Shown piece after piece: positions 1 to 8,368 of a stretch of DNA of 29,359 nt. Made by a program: the position numbers and the translations under genes. The number at the start of each line of letters is the position of its first letter. The stretch's first letter is position 1. Where the stretch lies: NCBI GenBank assembly GCA_964383845.1, contig CAYLIF010000019.1, positions 1-29,359 of the forward strand. The letters run 5' to 3'. The DNA is from JAAZGD01 sp964383845 (GTDB lineage Bacteria; Bacillota; Clostridia; Peptostreptococcales; Anaerovoracaceae). A model generated the notes under the pieces. That model was not told where the DNA came from, made no database searches, and saw only the letters and a list, made by a program, of their open reading frames with translations.

Positions 1-138
1 GAAAGTATGTTGGAACAGGTGGCCTTTTATCATGGTGGAGGCTTAGATGGTGAACTAACAGAAAGCTACGCACTTGGATATACTTTATATACCTATTTGC
101 AAAATGTTGGTGAAATAACAGGAATAGATGAGACATAA
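1..138 (+). CDS. 3' end of an unidentified protein gene (partial)
   Basis: An open frame runs from base 1 to a TAA at 136-138 and encodes the last 45 residues of a protein whose start lies outside the window. The visible residues contain FYHGGGLDGE near the start and end in GEITGIDET. I do not recognise the family. No hairpin terminator follows it. It lies upstream of the promoter at 346-375, so it probably belongs to a separate transcription unit. That it is a real coding end is inferred only from the open frame and plausible composition. Confidence 0.5.
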   Translation, partial: ESMLEQVAFYHGGGLDGELTESYALGYTLYTYLQNVGEITGIDET

Positions 139-428
139 CAAAACATAAAGAAGACGAATATAAGATGTGTCCCCATTTTGATTATCCCTTTTTTGTCCCA
201 TTGATGTTAAGGGCTCTTTTACAATATCCTCCTTTAGGTCGTAGCATTTGCGAAGACCTCCTTCTTTCTTTTATAGCAAAAATGGGTATAACGATAAAAT
301 AAAAATTCCCCATAAATTTCCGAATAGCCTTCAAGCACCACAACCTTGATAAAGAGGCATTATCCATGGTATAATTGTTTGTTGTATCACAGAAAACATA
401 TAACACTTTATGGGGGGCGGGAGTAAAA
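139..428. other. 290-bp intergenic region before the tmk operon
   Basis: No convincing gene is present. A minus-strand open frame at 182-406 has no ribosome binding site, overlaps the promoter at 346-375 and has no recognisable motif, so I do not accept it. The right half holds that promoter and a short leader. The left half contains AAGATGTGTCCCC at about 162-174, a motif type often seen next to REP-associated transposases, but no transposase and no second copy are present here. Confidence 0.5.
346..375 (+). promoter_or_regulatory. Sigma-A type promoter of the tmk operon
   Basis: TTGATA (346-351), an 18-bp spacer and a perfect TATAAT (370-375), which is preceded by TGG as an extended -10. 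Transcription would start near 382, about 47 nt before the small ORF at 429. No promoter of similar quality was noticed in the short gaps that follow, so it probably drives genes up to the terminator at 8302. Confidence 0.7.
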
Positions 429-536
429 ATGATGGTGCTTAAAATTATATTTGTTGCTTTGCTTTGTATCCCAGTTGTATATGTTTCCGTTATTTTATTA
501 AATAAGTTAATAGATCAAGTACTTGGAAAGAAATAG
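429..536 (+). CDS. Small single-pass membrane peptide (35 aa), function unknown
   Basis: ATG at 429 (a second ATG follows at 432) to TAG at 534-536 encodes 35 residues. Residues about 3-26 are almost wholly hydrophobic (start MMVLKIIFVALLC) and are followed by a short tail ending QVLGKK, typical of a one-helix membrane peptide with a positively charged cytoplasmic end. A very G-rich ribosome binding site (GGGGGGCGGGAG, about 412-423) precedes it. It is the first gene after the operon promoter and ends 7 nt before tmk. Its role is unknown. Translation through it could help loading of tmk, whose own ribosome site is weak; that is inference. Confidence 0.65.
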   Translation: MMVLKIIFVALLCIPVVYVSVILLNKLIDQVLGKK

Positions 537-543
537 ATAAATT

Positions 544-1188
544 ATGATAAATAAAAGAAATGATAGTGGCATTTTTATTTCTATGGAAGGTCCAGATGGG
601 TCAGGTAAATCCACCCAAACCAAACTTCTTTATGATTATCTAAAACTATCAGGTTATGACGTGGTACTTACAAGAGAACCTGGGGGGACTTTTGTTGGCG
701 AAAAAATAAGAGCTATTATCCTAGACAAGGACCACCATGAGATGGGTGACAGAACAGAGTCTTTACTCTTTGCTGCATCAAGAGCCCAACATGTAGATCA
801 AGTAATTAAACCAGCATTGGAAGCAGGCCGAATAGTAGTTTGTGATAGATTCATAGATTCCAGTATAGTTTACCAAGGGTATGGAAGAGGACTTGGAGAT
901 TCGGTCCGAATTATTAATGAATACGCTATAGATGGCTGCTTACCTGACAAAACCTTACTATTACTGATTGATCCTAAGACGGGCATAGATCGTATCGCAA
1001 AGAAAGATCAGGACAGGCTGGAGCTTATGGATATATCTTTTCATGAAAGGGTATACCAAGCTTACCTTGAACTTATGAAGCTTTATCCAGAGCGGATTGT
1101 TGCAGTAGATGGAAAAGACAGCGTTGATGAAATTGCAATGGAAATACGAAAACAGGTTGACCTCTTGCTAGTTGGGCTAGGTAAATAA
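544..1188 (+). CDS. tmk: Thymidylate kinase
   Basis: It phosphorylates dTMP to dTDP with ATP in the cytoplasm, an essential step of dTTP synthesis. The 214-residue length is normal for the family. The Walker A loop GPDGSGKST is at residues 16-24, the REPGGT substrate motif at 44-49, and the DRFIDSS segment carries the catalytic Asp-Arg pair. The start at 544 gives the family's usual short N-terminal extension, but its Shine-Dalgarno sequence is weak (GGAAAG about 13 nt upstream), so coupling to the preceding peptide is possible. It is followed after 1 nt by holB, the usual arrangement in Firmicutes. Identification is secure. Confidence 0.97.
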   Translation: MINKRNDSGIFISMEGPDGSGKSTQTKLLYDYLKLSGYDVVLTREPGGTFVGEKIRAIILDKDHHEMGDRTESLLFAASRAQHVDQVIKPALEAGRIVVCDRFIDSSIVYQGYGRGLGDSVRIINEYAIDGCLPDKTLLLLIDPKTGIDRIAKKDQDRLELMDISFHERVYQAYLELMKLYPERIVAVDGKDSVDEIAMEIRKQVDLLLVGLGK

Positions 1189-1189
1189 T

Positions 1190-2017
1190 ATGTTGCTAAT
1201 GGATTTTACCCTTAACCAAAAAGCTCTTTTGAAATTATCTACATGGGCAGCAAAGGACGATGTTTCTCATGCATATATATTTCAAGGGGATAAAAGGATA
1301 GACAAAATGCTTCTTGGCAAAGCTTTTGCTAAAGCGGTTTTATGTGAAAAACATCCTGGAAAAGGGTGTTTGGAATGCCAAACATGTAGAAAGATTGATG
1401 GTGACAATTACGAAGACCTGCACTTTGTTGAGGTTGGAGGCCCTTCTCTTCGAGATAGCGAAATAAGTGAGTTATTGGTAAACCTAAAAACAAAACCTAT
1501 CGGAGGAGATAGAAATATAGCTCTTATTGATAGAGCAGATACCATGACGGTATTTGCTCAAAACAGATTGCTAAAAATACTGGAAGAGCCAAATCCTGGT
1601 ACTATTATAATTCTACTGTCGGAAAATGCGGAACGGCTAGTTTCTACTATTAGATCCCGTTGTATCTTAGTTAATTTTGAAAGTGGTGACAGGTCATTTG
1701 ATTCCGAAATAGGTGCTATAGCATCAGAACTAGCTAGTACCTTTGATGAGGGGGGCACATTCAAAGAAGCAAGGAACGTAATAGAGATATTGTTAAAAGA
1801 TAAAAATAATGGAAGAATGAGAACCTTAGAACTTCTCGATTATCTTCAAGGATATTATGCTGATAGACTAAGAGCAGATGGAGCCAATCAAACAGGGATG
1901 TCTCTTGAAAACATAGTAATGGCCATAGAGAAAATAGAACAAGCAAGAAGGTCAATAGAAAAAAATGGTAGTTTTACCTACGCCTTAAAAAATATGTTGT
2001 TGGAAATTGGAGGATAA
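1190..2017 (+). CDS. holB: DNA polymerase III delta' subunit (clamp loader)
   Basis: Delta' is a structural subunit of the clamp loader that places the beta sliding clamp on DNA. The 275-residue protein has the AAA+ fold signs of this family. There is a degenerate phosphate loop (GDKRIDKM instead of GxxGxGKT), a zinc module with C52, C60, C63 and C66, the LEEP segment after the sensor region, and a final SRC motif (RSRC). Loss of a working Walker A is normal for delta'. The gene starts 1 nt after the tmk stop. An alternative ATG at 1199 would shorten it by three residues. It is followed 3 nt later by ricT. Confidence 0.94.
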   Translation: MLLMDFTLNQKALLKLSTWAAKDDVSHAYIFQGDKRIDKMLLGKAFAKAVLCEKHPGKGCLECQTCRKIDGDNYEDLHFVEVGGPSLRDSEISELLVNLKTKPIGGDRNIALIDRADTMTVFAQNRLLKILEEPNPGTIIILLSENAERLVSTIRSRCILVNFESGDRSFDSEIGAIASELASTFDEGGTFKEARNVIEILLKDKNNGRMRTLELLDYLQGYYADRLRADGANQTGMSLENIVMAIEKIEQARRSIEKNGSFTYALKNMLLEIGG

Positions 2018-2020
2018 AGG

Positions 2021-2941
2021 ATGGTTAATGTAGCAGGGATTAAATTTAAAAACGCTGGAAAAGTATATTATTTCGATCCCAATGGTATGGTGGTTGAACA
2101 CGGGTCCTTAGTTATAGTAGAGACTGCAAGGGGTTTAGAACTTGGGACTGTTCATGGAATGGCAGATGTGGAAGAGTCGGAAATCATCTCTCCCCTTAAG
2201 CCCATAGTTAGGTTGGCCAACGAAGGTGATATAAAAAGGCACCAAGAGAATTTAGAAAAGAAGGAAAAAACTCTACGCCAATGTCAAGAAAAAGTTGACA
2301 AACATTCCTTAGAAATGAAGTTAATTGATGTTGAGTACACCTTCGATAACAGTAAAGTTATATTTTACTTTACTTCAGAAGGCAGAGTAGACTTTAGAGA
2401 GTTAGTTAAAGATTTGGCGTCCATCTTTAAAATGAGGATAGAGCTTAGGCAAATCGGTGTAAGAGACGAAGCAAAGATGATGGGCGGAATCGGAACCTGT
2501 GGAAAAAGCCTTTGCTGTAGCACATGGCTTTCGGAATTTGAACCGGTTTCAATTAAGATGGCAAAAGTCCAGAACCTATCCTTAAACCCTGCTAAAATAT
2601 CAGGGATTTGTGGAAGGCTTATGTGCTGCCTAAAATATGAGAATGATATATACTTGAGATTAAGAAAAGGAATGCCAGAAGCTGGTGAATATATAAAGAC
2701 AAAAGAGGGAATGGCCAAGGTTATGGATGTAAACTTATTTGAAGAGAATATAAAAGCCAGACTTTTGTTGGATGAAAAAGATGAAAGAGGAGAACAAAAA
2801 TTAGCTCAAGATGCTAATTATTATAAGAAAGAAGAGATCGAGAGACTTCCAAAAAATAAAGACAAACAAAGACAGAAAGCTACCATAGACGATATTCACG
2901 AAGAACTAGATAAGGATTTAGCAAAAGTACTAAAGGACTAA
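2021..2941 (+). CDS. ricT: PSP1-domain protein RicT (YaaT)
   Basis: This is a homologue of Bacillus subtilis RicT, a member of the RicA-RicF-RicT complex that binds 4Fe-4S clusters and assists RNase Y in mRNA maturation; it also affects sporulation and competence there. The 306-residue protein has the PSP1 core and two copies of a C-x4-CC pattern, at C160/C165/C166 and C197/C202/C203, the expected cluster ligands. The C-terminal about 60 residues are charged and lysine-rich. A GGAGG site lies 7 nt before the ATG. Its place after tmk and holB is conserved in Firmicutes. The partner genes ricA and ricF are not in this window. Confidence 0.93.
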   Translation: MVNVAGIKFKNAGKVYYFDPNGMVVEHGSLVIVETARGLELGTVHGMADVEESEIISPLKPIVRLANEGDIKRHQENLEKKEKTLRQCQEKVDKHSLEMKLIDVEYTFDNSKVIFYFTSEGRVDFRELVKDLASIFKMRIELRQIGVRDEAKMMGGIGTCGKSLCCSTWLSEFEPVSIKMAKVQNLSLNPAKISGICGRLMCCLKYENDIYLRLRKGMPEAGEYIKTKEGMAKVMDVNLFEENIKARLLLDEKDERGEQKLAQDANYYKKEEIERLPKNKDKQRQKATIDDIHEELDKDLAKVLKD

Positions 2942-2945
2942 GCAA

Positions 2946-3791
2946 GTGGTAAAAGAAAAGAAAAACATTATAGAATATTCAGGTGAAAGGATAGACCAAA
3001 TTGGTTTTGGTCATCTTAAAATCATACAAATGCCTAAGGAATTCTGCTATGGAATAGACGCTGTGATTTTAGCAGATTTTGCTGCAAAGGTAGCTGTTGG
3101 AAAGGGTCCTAGACAGAAGAATCGAGTAAGTCGAGTTATAGACCTTGGAACTGGCACTGGAATAATTCCATTGATATTAAGTCATAAGACGGATATTCCT
3201 CAAATTTACGGGCTGGAGATTCAAGAGGCTTCTCTTAATAGAGGGTTGAGAAATATTGAGTTAAATGGTCTTAGTGAAAGGGTGGAAATAATTCATGGTG
3301 ACGTATCCAACCTATTACAAGGGGATAAGGCAAAACTGAAAGGCACCTTCGACATGGTTGTCAGCAATCCACCCTATGTGGCGGCTGATAGTGGAATTAA
3401 GAATACTAACGTTCCTAAAAACGTTGCCAGACAGGAAAGCACAGCAACATTAGATGATTTTGTGAAAACAGCTTCTCAATTATTAAGAGATAGGGGTCAT
3501 TTTGTTATGGTTCATAGACCTTCTCGACTTGGGGAACTTATATATTCCATGAAAACTCACGGAATAGAACCAAAAGCCCTGAGGTTTGTAAATCCTATGG
3601 TAGACAAAGCTCCCAACATTCTTCTTATTCATGGTATCAAAAATGGGGGAAGTGAAATGGAAATAATGGTGCCTTTAACAGTCTATGAATCCCCGTCAGA
3701 ATATTCAAAAGAAATTCAAAATATCTACGAACGACAAAAAGGTGTTGAATTATCCTATGTCTTGGGAGATAATGAAAGAGAGTGTACTTAA
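2946..3791 (+). CDS. trmN6: TrmN6/YabB-type N6-adenine methyltransferase
   Basis: A SAM-dependent methyltransferase of the COG4123 family, whose Escherichia coli member methylates N6 of adenine 37 in tRNA-Val. Seen here: the SAM-binding motif VIDLGTGTGIIP near residues 66-77 and the catalytic NPPY motif typical of N6-adenine methylation. The start is GTG at 2946, 4 nt after the ricT stop, and the length of 281 is slightly longer than usual. Homologues follow ricT in many Firmicutes, usually before rsmI. Here rsmI is missing and a DUF948-like gene follows. The exact RNA substrate in this organism is inferred. Confidence 0.85.
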   Translation: MVKEKKNIIEYSGERIDQIGFGHLKIIQMPKEFCYGIDAVILADFAAKVAVGKGPRQKNRVSRVIDLGTGTGIIPLILSHKTDIPQIYGLEIQEASLNRGLRNIELNGLSERVEIIHGDVSNLLQGDKAKLKGTFDMVVSNPPYVAADSGIKNTNVPKNVARQESTATLDDFVKTASQLLRDRGHFVMVHRPSRLGELIYSMKTHGIEPKALRFVNPMVDKAPNILLIHGIKNGGSEMEIMVPLTVYESPSEYSKEIQNIYERQKGVELSYVLGDNERECT

Positions 3792-3816
3792 CTGTTACCC
3801 TTATGGAGGTGTTCTT

Positions 3817-4143
3817 ATGTCGCTAGAAATTACGCTGACGCTAAAAGATATTATGTGGTTTTTGATTGGTCTCGGAGCTATAATTTTAATTATTTACTTA
3901 GTGGTTTTGCTGAAAAATCTTCTGCAAACAGTCAAAAAAACCAACCAAATTCTGGATGATGCCAATGTGGTCACTAATATTACGGCAACCAGAGCAATGG
4001 AAGTAAATAGTGTAGTATCTGATTTTGCTGGATCCTTAGGAGCTGTTGCAAATAGCTTCAAAGGAAATCAGAGTTTTATGTCAGCCATCTCCACTTTGGT
4101 TAATGCTATAGGGTCTTTGAAAAGCCTGTTGAGAGATAAGTAA
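3817..4143 (+). CDS. DUF948-like single-pass membrane protein
   Basis: A 108-residue protein with an N-terminal membrane helix (about residues 13-35: MWFLIGLGAIILIIYLVVLL) and a cytoplasmic or surface helix with heptad-like spacing, as in DUF948 proteins of Firmicutes. The longer frame that opens at 3685 inside the methyltransferase gene is rejected. ATG 3817 has a good GGAGG site (3805-3809, 7 nt spacing) and begins after the upstream stop. Function is unknown in the family. The position directly before murA suggests, weakly, a cell-envelope role. Confidence 0.8.
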   Translation: MSLEITLTLKDIMWFLIGLGAIILIIYLVVLLKNLLQTVKKTNQILDDANVVTNITATRAMEVNSVVSDFAGSLGAVANSFKGNQSFMSAISTLVNAIGSLKSLLRDK

Positions 4144-4157
4144 GAGGTATTTAATAA

Positions 4158-5426
4158 TTGTCGAAATATATAGTTGAGGGAAGCGGACCCTTAGTTGGTG
4201 ACGTTGAAATTAGTGGATCAAAAAATGCGGTGTTGCCCATTATGGCCGCCGCTATTTTAAGCCAAGGGAAATGTGAGATTTTAGAGGTTCCCATGTTAAA
4301 AGACGTGCAGGTAATGTGCAAGCTTTTAAGAAGCGTGGGGGCTGTGGTAACTGAAGACTACGAACATAATAGAGTTGTAATTGAGCCAGCTTTGATTCCA
4401 AATAGTGAAGCACCTTTGGAATTAGTAAATAAGATGAGAGCCTCTGTGCTCATTATGGGGCCACTTCTCGCTAGAACGGGAAGAGCAAAAATGCCTTTAC
4501 CGGGTGGTTGTGCAATAGGAGAGAGACCTATCAACCTGCATTTAAAGGGGTTTGAGGCATTGGGAGCGGATGTAGTTAGAGGCTTCGATTTCGTTGAAGC
4601 TTCGGCCACAAAACTTATTGGAACCACTATATATTTGGATTTTCCAAGCGTAGGTGCCACAGAGAATATTATGATGGCGGCATCCCTTTGCGAAGGTGTT
4701 ACCATAATAGAAAATGTGGCAGAAGAGCCAGAGATTGTTGATCTTGCAAATTTCCTTAATAAAATGGGGGCCAAAATAAAAGGAGCTGGAACGGACACCA
4801 TTAAGATTGAGGGAGTAGAAAGCCTAACAGGAGCAGTCCATCAAGTTATTCCAGATCGTGTTGAAGCTGGAACATTTATGGTGGCAGCCGCAGTAACCCG
4901 AGGTAATCTTACAATCAAGAATGCTGTTTCTAGTCACGTTAAGCCTATTATTGCAAAGCTAAAAGAGTGTGGGGTTGAAGTGGAGGTAATAGAGGATGAA
5001 GACATTATTGTAGTTCGAGCTGATGTCTTGCCTTTAGTTCCTTCAGACATAAAGACTCTACCCTATCCAGGGTTCCCTACAGACATGCAACCTCAATTTA
5101 TGGCATTACTTGCAACTATTTCAGGGACTTCAGAAGTGGTTGAAACAGTGTTTGAAAATCGATTTATGCATGTGCGTGAAATGAATAGGATGGGTGCAGA
5201 TATACAAACTGATGGAAGAACGGCAATTCTAAAAGGCGGAAGGCCTATGGTTGGAACAAGTGTTATGGCTACAGATCTAAGAGCAGGAGCAGCAATGGTT
5301 TTAGCTGCATTAGCTTCAGAAGGAACAACTACAATCAACGAAATTTATCATATTGAACGAGGGTACTCCAACTTCACAGAGAAATTGACTCGATTGGGAG
5401 CTATTATTAAACGGGTGGAGGACTAG
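4158..5426 (+). CDS. murA: UDP-N-acetylglucosamine 1-carboxyvinyltransferase
   Basis: It transfers enolpyruvate from phosphoenolpyruvate to UDP-GlcNAc, the first committed step of peptidoglycan synthesis. The 422 residues match the family length. The conserved KN pair is at 22-23. The active-site loop PGGCAIG places the reactive Cys at 118, so the enzyme should be of the fosfomycin-sensitive type. The start is TTG at 4158, with AGAGGT 9 nt upstream. Firmicutes often have two MurA paralogues, and this copy cannot be assigned to MurAA or MurAB by eye. It is followed by fbp, both genes handling phosphoenolpyruvate-linked metabolism. Confidence 0.96.
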   Translation: MSKYIVEGSGPLVGDVEISGSKNAVLPIMAAAILSQGKCEILEVPMLKDVQVMCKLLRSVGAVVTEDYEHNRVVIEPALIPNSEAPLELVNKMRASVLIMGPLLARTGRAKMPLPGGCAIGERPINLHLKGFEALGADVVRGFDFVEASATKLIGTTIYLDFPSVGATENIMMAASLCEGVTIIENVAEEPEIVDLANFLNKMGAKIKGAGTDTIKIEGVESLTGAVHQVIPDRVEAGTFMVAAAVTRGNLTIKNAVSSHVKPIIAKLKECGVEVEVIEDEDIIVVRADVLPLVPSDIKTLPYPGFPTDMQPQFMALLATISGTSEVVETVFENRFMHVREMNRMGADIQTDGRTAILKGGRPMVGTSVMATDLRAGAAMVLAALASEGTTTINEIYHIERGYSNFTEKLTRLGAIIKRVED

Positions 5427-5446
5427 CAAAGGCGAGGAGGCTTGAA

Positions 5447-7393
5447 ATGGAAGACGAAAAATTTTTAAGGCTGTTGGCTAAAGATTATCCCAATAAAAAA
5501 AAGGCTTCGGCTGAAATTATTAATCTTAGAGCAATATTAGCATTGCCCAAAGGAACAGAATATTTCCTTTCTGATTTACATGGAGAGCATGAAGCTTTCG
5601 TACACATGATAAAAAGCGCCTCTGGAGTAATTCGCGCTAAGATTGACGAGATGTTTTCTAAAGAGCTTTCCGAAGAAGAGAGAGATAGGCTTTCAGCTTT
5701 AGTGTATAATGCAGAGGCCGAGATTAATAGGGTTGAGAAAAGCGAAATAGATTACGATATATGGTGCAAGCAAAATATTTTTCATTTAACAGAAGTACTA
5801 AGATCTGTGTCCACAAAATACACTCGATCCAAAGTTAGGAAAAGAATGCCAAAGCATGCAGATTATATTATGGACGAGCTTCTTCATGCTGAAGACGAAG
5901 CCAACAAGGCTCATTATTATGGGGAAATAATTAATTCCTTGATCGAAACGGGTATGGCAACGGAATTTATCATTAATATGACGGACACCATTAGCAGACT
6001 AGCCGTAGACCAACTGCATATAATTGGGGATATTTACGATAGAGGACCTCACCCAGACGAAATAATGGATTTTCTCATGGATTTTCATAATGTAGATGTA
6101 CAATGGGGCAACCATGATATTGTATGGATGGGAGCAGCAACTGGTAACTGGGCTTGCATAACCAATGTTATAAGAATGAATATAAGCTATAATAACTTTG
6201 ATATGCTAGAGACTGGATATGGTATCAACTTAAGGCCCTTAGCAGTCTTTGCTCAAGAAACATATAGGGATGATCCATGTATTTCATTTAAACCCCATAT
6301 ATTTGAAACCAACCAGTTTGATCCTGTTACAGAAGAACTGGCAGCAAAGATGCACAAGGCTATTACGATTTGCCAATTCAAGGTTGAAGGCCAAAGAATA
6401 ATGGCTCATCCTGAATATGAGCTTGATGGACGGCTTCTTTTGGACAAAATGGATTTGGAAAAAGGAACTATAAATGTTAGAGGTAAAGAGTATCCTTTAC
6501 GTGATACATATTTTCCTACAGTTAATCCTGAGGACCCATATAGGCTATCTGATGAAGAACGAGTACTCTTAAATACCTTGGAAGCATCTTTCCTTAGAAG
6601 CGAAAGACTTCAAAAGCATATTAAATTTTTATATAGTCATGGATCTATGTATAAGGTTGTTAATGGTAATCTTTTGTATCACGGTTGTATCCCCATGACA
6701 GAAAATGGCGAATTCCAAAAGTGTACAATTAATGGTGTTACTACGTCTGGTAAGGAATGCTTAGACTATATAGACGATCAAGTAAGAAAAGCATATTTCA
6801 ACCCTGATGAATCCGAGGAGATTGGTAGATCAGGAGATCTTATGTGGTATCTCTGGTTGGGACAAAAATCTCCTTTGTTTGGCAAGGATCAAATGACGAC
6901 ATTTGAAAGATGTTTTGTTGAAGACAAAGCCACCCATAAGGAAATAACAGTTCCCTATTATTCCCTAATAGATAGACGAGATATCTGTGACATGATTTTA
7001 GCGGAATTTGGACTTACTTCAGAGCATTCGCATATACTAAATGGCCATGTTCCCGTAAAGGTCAAGGATGGTGGAACTCCGGTACGTGGTCAAGGACGAA
7101 TGTTTATTATTGATGGAGGAATATCAAAAGCCTACCAAAAAACTACGGGGATCGCAGGATATACATTTATATTTAACTCCCGATTCATGGCGTTAGCAGA
7201 ACATCAACCCTATTCTCCCCTTATGCCTGATGGAACTCAGGAATTTACTGCCCCTGCATTAAGAACAGTTGAAATGCTTTATAAAAGAATGACGGTTAAG
7301 GATACAGACATTGGGAAGGACCTCCTAAGACAAGTTGATGAGCTACAAGCCTTGGTTGTAGCCTATAAAAATGGAATTATTAAAGAAAGTTAA
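5447..7393 (+). CDS. fbp: Fructose-1,6-bisphosphatase, class III
   Basis: It hydrolyses fructose 1,6-bisphosphate to fructose 6-phosphate, the key gluconeogenic step, in the cytoplasm. The 648-residue size is that of the Firmicutes class III enzyme (Bacillus subtilis Fbp type), unrelated to class I. The metallophosphatase signatures are visible: SDLHGEHE at about 42-49, GDIYDRGPHPDE near 200 and GNHD shortly after, with later histidines such as the one in NGHVPVK. It has a clear GAGGAGG ribosome site and follows murA by 20 nt. Such an enzyme lets the cell grow on amino acids or other non-sugar substrates and supply hexose for the wall. Confidence 0.95.
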   Translation: MEDEKFLRLLAKDYPNKKKASAEIINLRAILALPKGTEYFLSDLHGEHEAFVHMIKSASGVIRAKIDEMFSKELSEEERDRLSALVYNAEAEINRVEKSEIDYDIWCKQNIFHLTEVLRSVSTKYTRSKVRKRMPKHADYIMDELLHAEDEANKAHYYGEIINSLIETGMATEFIINMTDTISRLAVDQLHIIGDIYDRGPHPDEIMDFLMDFHNVDVQWGNHDIVWMGAATGNWACITNVIRMNISYNNFDMLETGYGINLRPLAVFAQETYRDDPCISFKPHIFETNQFDPVTEELAAKMHKAITICQFKVEGQRIMAHPEYELDGRLLLDKMDLEKGTINVRGKEYPLRDTYFPTVNPEDPYRLSDEERVLLNTLEASFLRSERLQKHIKFLYSHGSMYKVVNGNLLYHGCIPMTENGEFQKCTINGVTTSGKECLDYIDDQVRKAYFNPDESEEIGRSGDLMWYLWLGQKSPLFGKDQMTTFERCFVEDKATHKEITVPYYSLIDRRDICDMILAEFGLTSEHSHILNGHVPVKVKDGGTPVRGQGRMFIIDGGISKAYQKTTGIAGYTFIFNSRFMALAEHQPYSPLMPDGTQEFTAPALRTVEMLYKRMTVKDTDIGKDLLRQVDELQALVVAYKNGIIKES

Positions 7394-7404
7394 TAAGGTG
7401 ATTT

Positions 7405-8286
7405 ATGGCAGGTGAAAATAAGTTTGCAGTTTTAATTGATGCAGACAATATATCGGAAAAATATATAAAATTTATTATGGATGAAATCTCAAATGAGGGA
7501 GTGGCAACATACAAGAGAATTTATGGAGATTGGACCAAGCCTTCTTTTGCAGCTTGGAAGAATGTTCTCCTGGATTATTCTATTACTCCTATACAGCAGT
7601 ATGGTTATACACAAGGAAAGAACGCAACAGACTCCGCAATGATTATTGATGCTATGGATATCCTCTACTCTGATAATGTGGATGGTTTCTGTTTGGTTAC
7701 AAGCGATAGCGATTTTACACGTTTAGCTGCAAGACTTAGAGAATCCGGCATGGATGTAGTTGGTATGGGTGAAAAGAAAACACCCAAGGCCTTCATATCT
7801 GCCTGTAACAAATTTAAATATTTGGACATCTTAATGGAACAGAGCCAAAAAGACGCTGAAAGAATAAGAAAAGAAATAGAAGACAGACTGAAAAACACAA
7901 AACAGGAGAAAGAGAAAAGGCAAAGATTGCAAATTCCATTGCCCGAAGGTTTTGATGATGAGGCAAAAGAAGAGCAGGAAATGACCTCCTTGAAAACCAT
8001 TGCTAATTCTGTGACAAATATCATCAGAGAAAAATCTGATGAAGATGGATGGGTGTTTGTTGGAGATATTGGGGGGATGCTAGTGAAAAGACATCCTGAT
8101 TTTGATGTTAGAAACTTTGGTTTTAAGAAGCTTACTCCTTTTATAAAATCTCTTGAAGGAGTAGAGATTCGTTCTGAACGCCACGGGAATGCTAATCTCA
8201 TATATGTTAAAGAGACCCAAACAAATGGAGATGAAGAAGGTGACTGTAAAACCGTAAAAGCTAGTACATCTCGAAAGAAAAAATAA
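7405..8286 (+). CDS. NYN-domain putative ribonuclease with LOTUS (OST-HTH) domain
   Basis: The N-terminal half (about residues 5-145) is a NYN/PIN-like nuclease domain of the LabA/DUF88 type. It has acidic residues in LIDADNIS (11-18), DSAMIIDAMD and TSDSDF, which normally bind a catalytic metal. A charged helical linker (about 150-190) leads to a C-terminal LOTUS/OST-HTH domain (about 195-275, GWVFVGDIGGML through RSERHGNANLIYV), a fold linked to RNA or G-quadruplex binding. The target RNA is unknown. It is the last gene of the operon, 11 nt after fbp, and precedes the terminator at 8302. Nuclease activity is inferred from the family. Confidence 0.85.
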   Translation: MAGENKFAVLIDADNISEKYIKFIMDEISNEGVATYKRIYGDWTKPSFAAWKNVLLDYSITPIQQYGYTQGKNATDSAMIIDAMDILYSDNVDGFCLVTSDSDFTRLAARLRESGMDVVGMGEKKTPKAFISACNKFKYLDILMEQSQKDAERIRKEIEDRLKNTKQEKEKRQRLQIPLPEGFDDEAKEEQEMTSLKTIANSVTNIIREKSDEDGWVFVGDIGGMLVKRHPDFDVRNFGFKKLTPFIKSLEGVEIRSERHGNANLIYVKETQTNGDEEGDCKTVKASTSRKKK

Positions 8287-8301
8287 TGTATCTATGCAAT
8301 T

Positions 8302-8340
8302 ATAAAATCCCCTTCAATTTTAAGCTGAAGGGGATTTTAT
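8302..8340. terminator. Bidirectional intrinsic terminator
   Basis: A perfect 15-bp inverted repeat, left arm 8302-8316 and right arm 8326-8340, with core TCCCCTTCA/TGAAGGGGA, a 9-nt loop and A/T runs on both flanks. It ends the plus-strand operon after the NYN gene and can also end the minus-strand gene at 8369-8812. Confidence 0.9.
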
Positions 8341-8368
8341 ATGTTTCCTCGTTTTTTTAGAAAACCTA

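Noticed and set aside
139..240. AAGATGTGTCCCC-like motif as a possible scar of a REP-associated transposase
   Set aside because: Only one arm of such a palindrome is present, and translation of the nearby frames shows no transposase residues. It may be a chance match.
182..406. Minus-strand open frame of 74 codons in the first intergenic region
   Set aside because: No ribosome site, overlaps the strong tmk-operon promoter, composition is not protein-like and no family is recognisable.
3685..3816. N-terminal extension of the DUF948-like protein
   Set aside because: It lies inside the methyltransferase gene in another frame. ATG 3817 has GGAGG at the right distance and begins just before the membrane helix.
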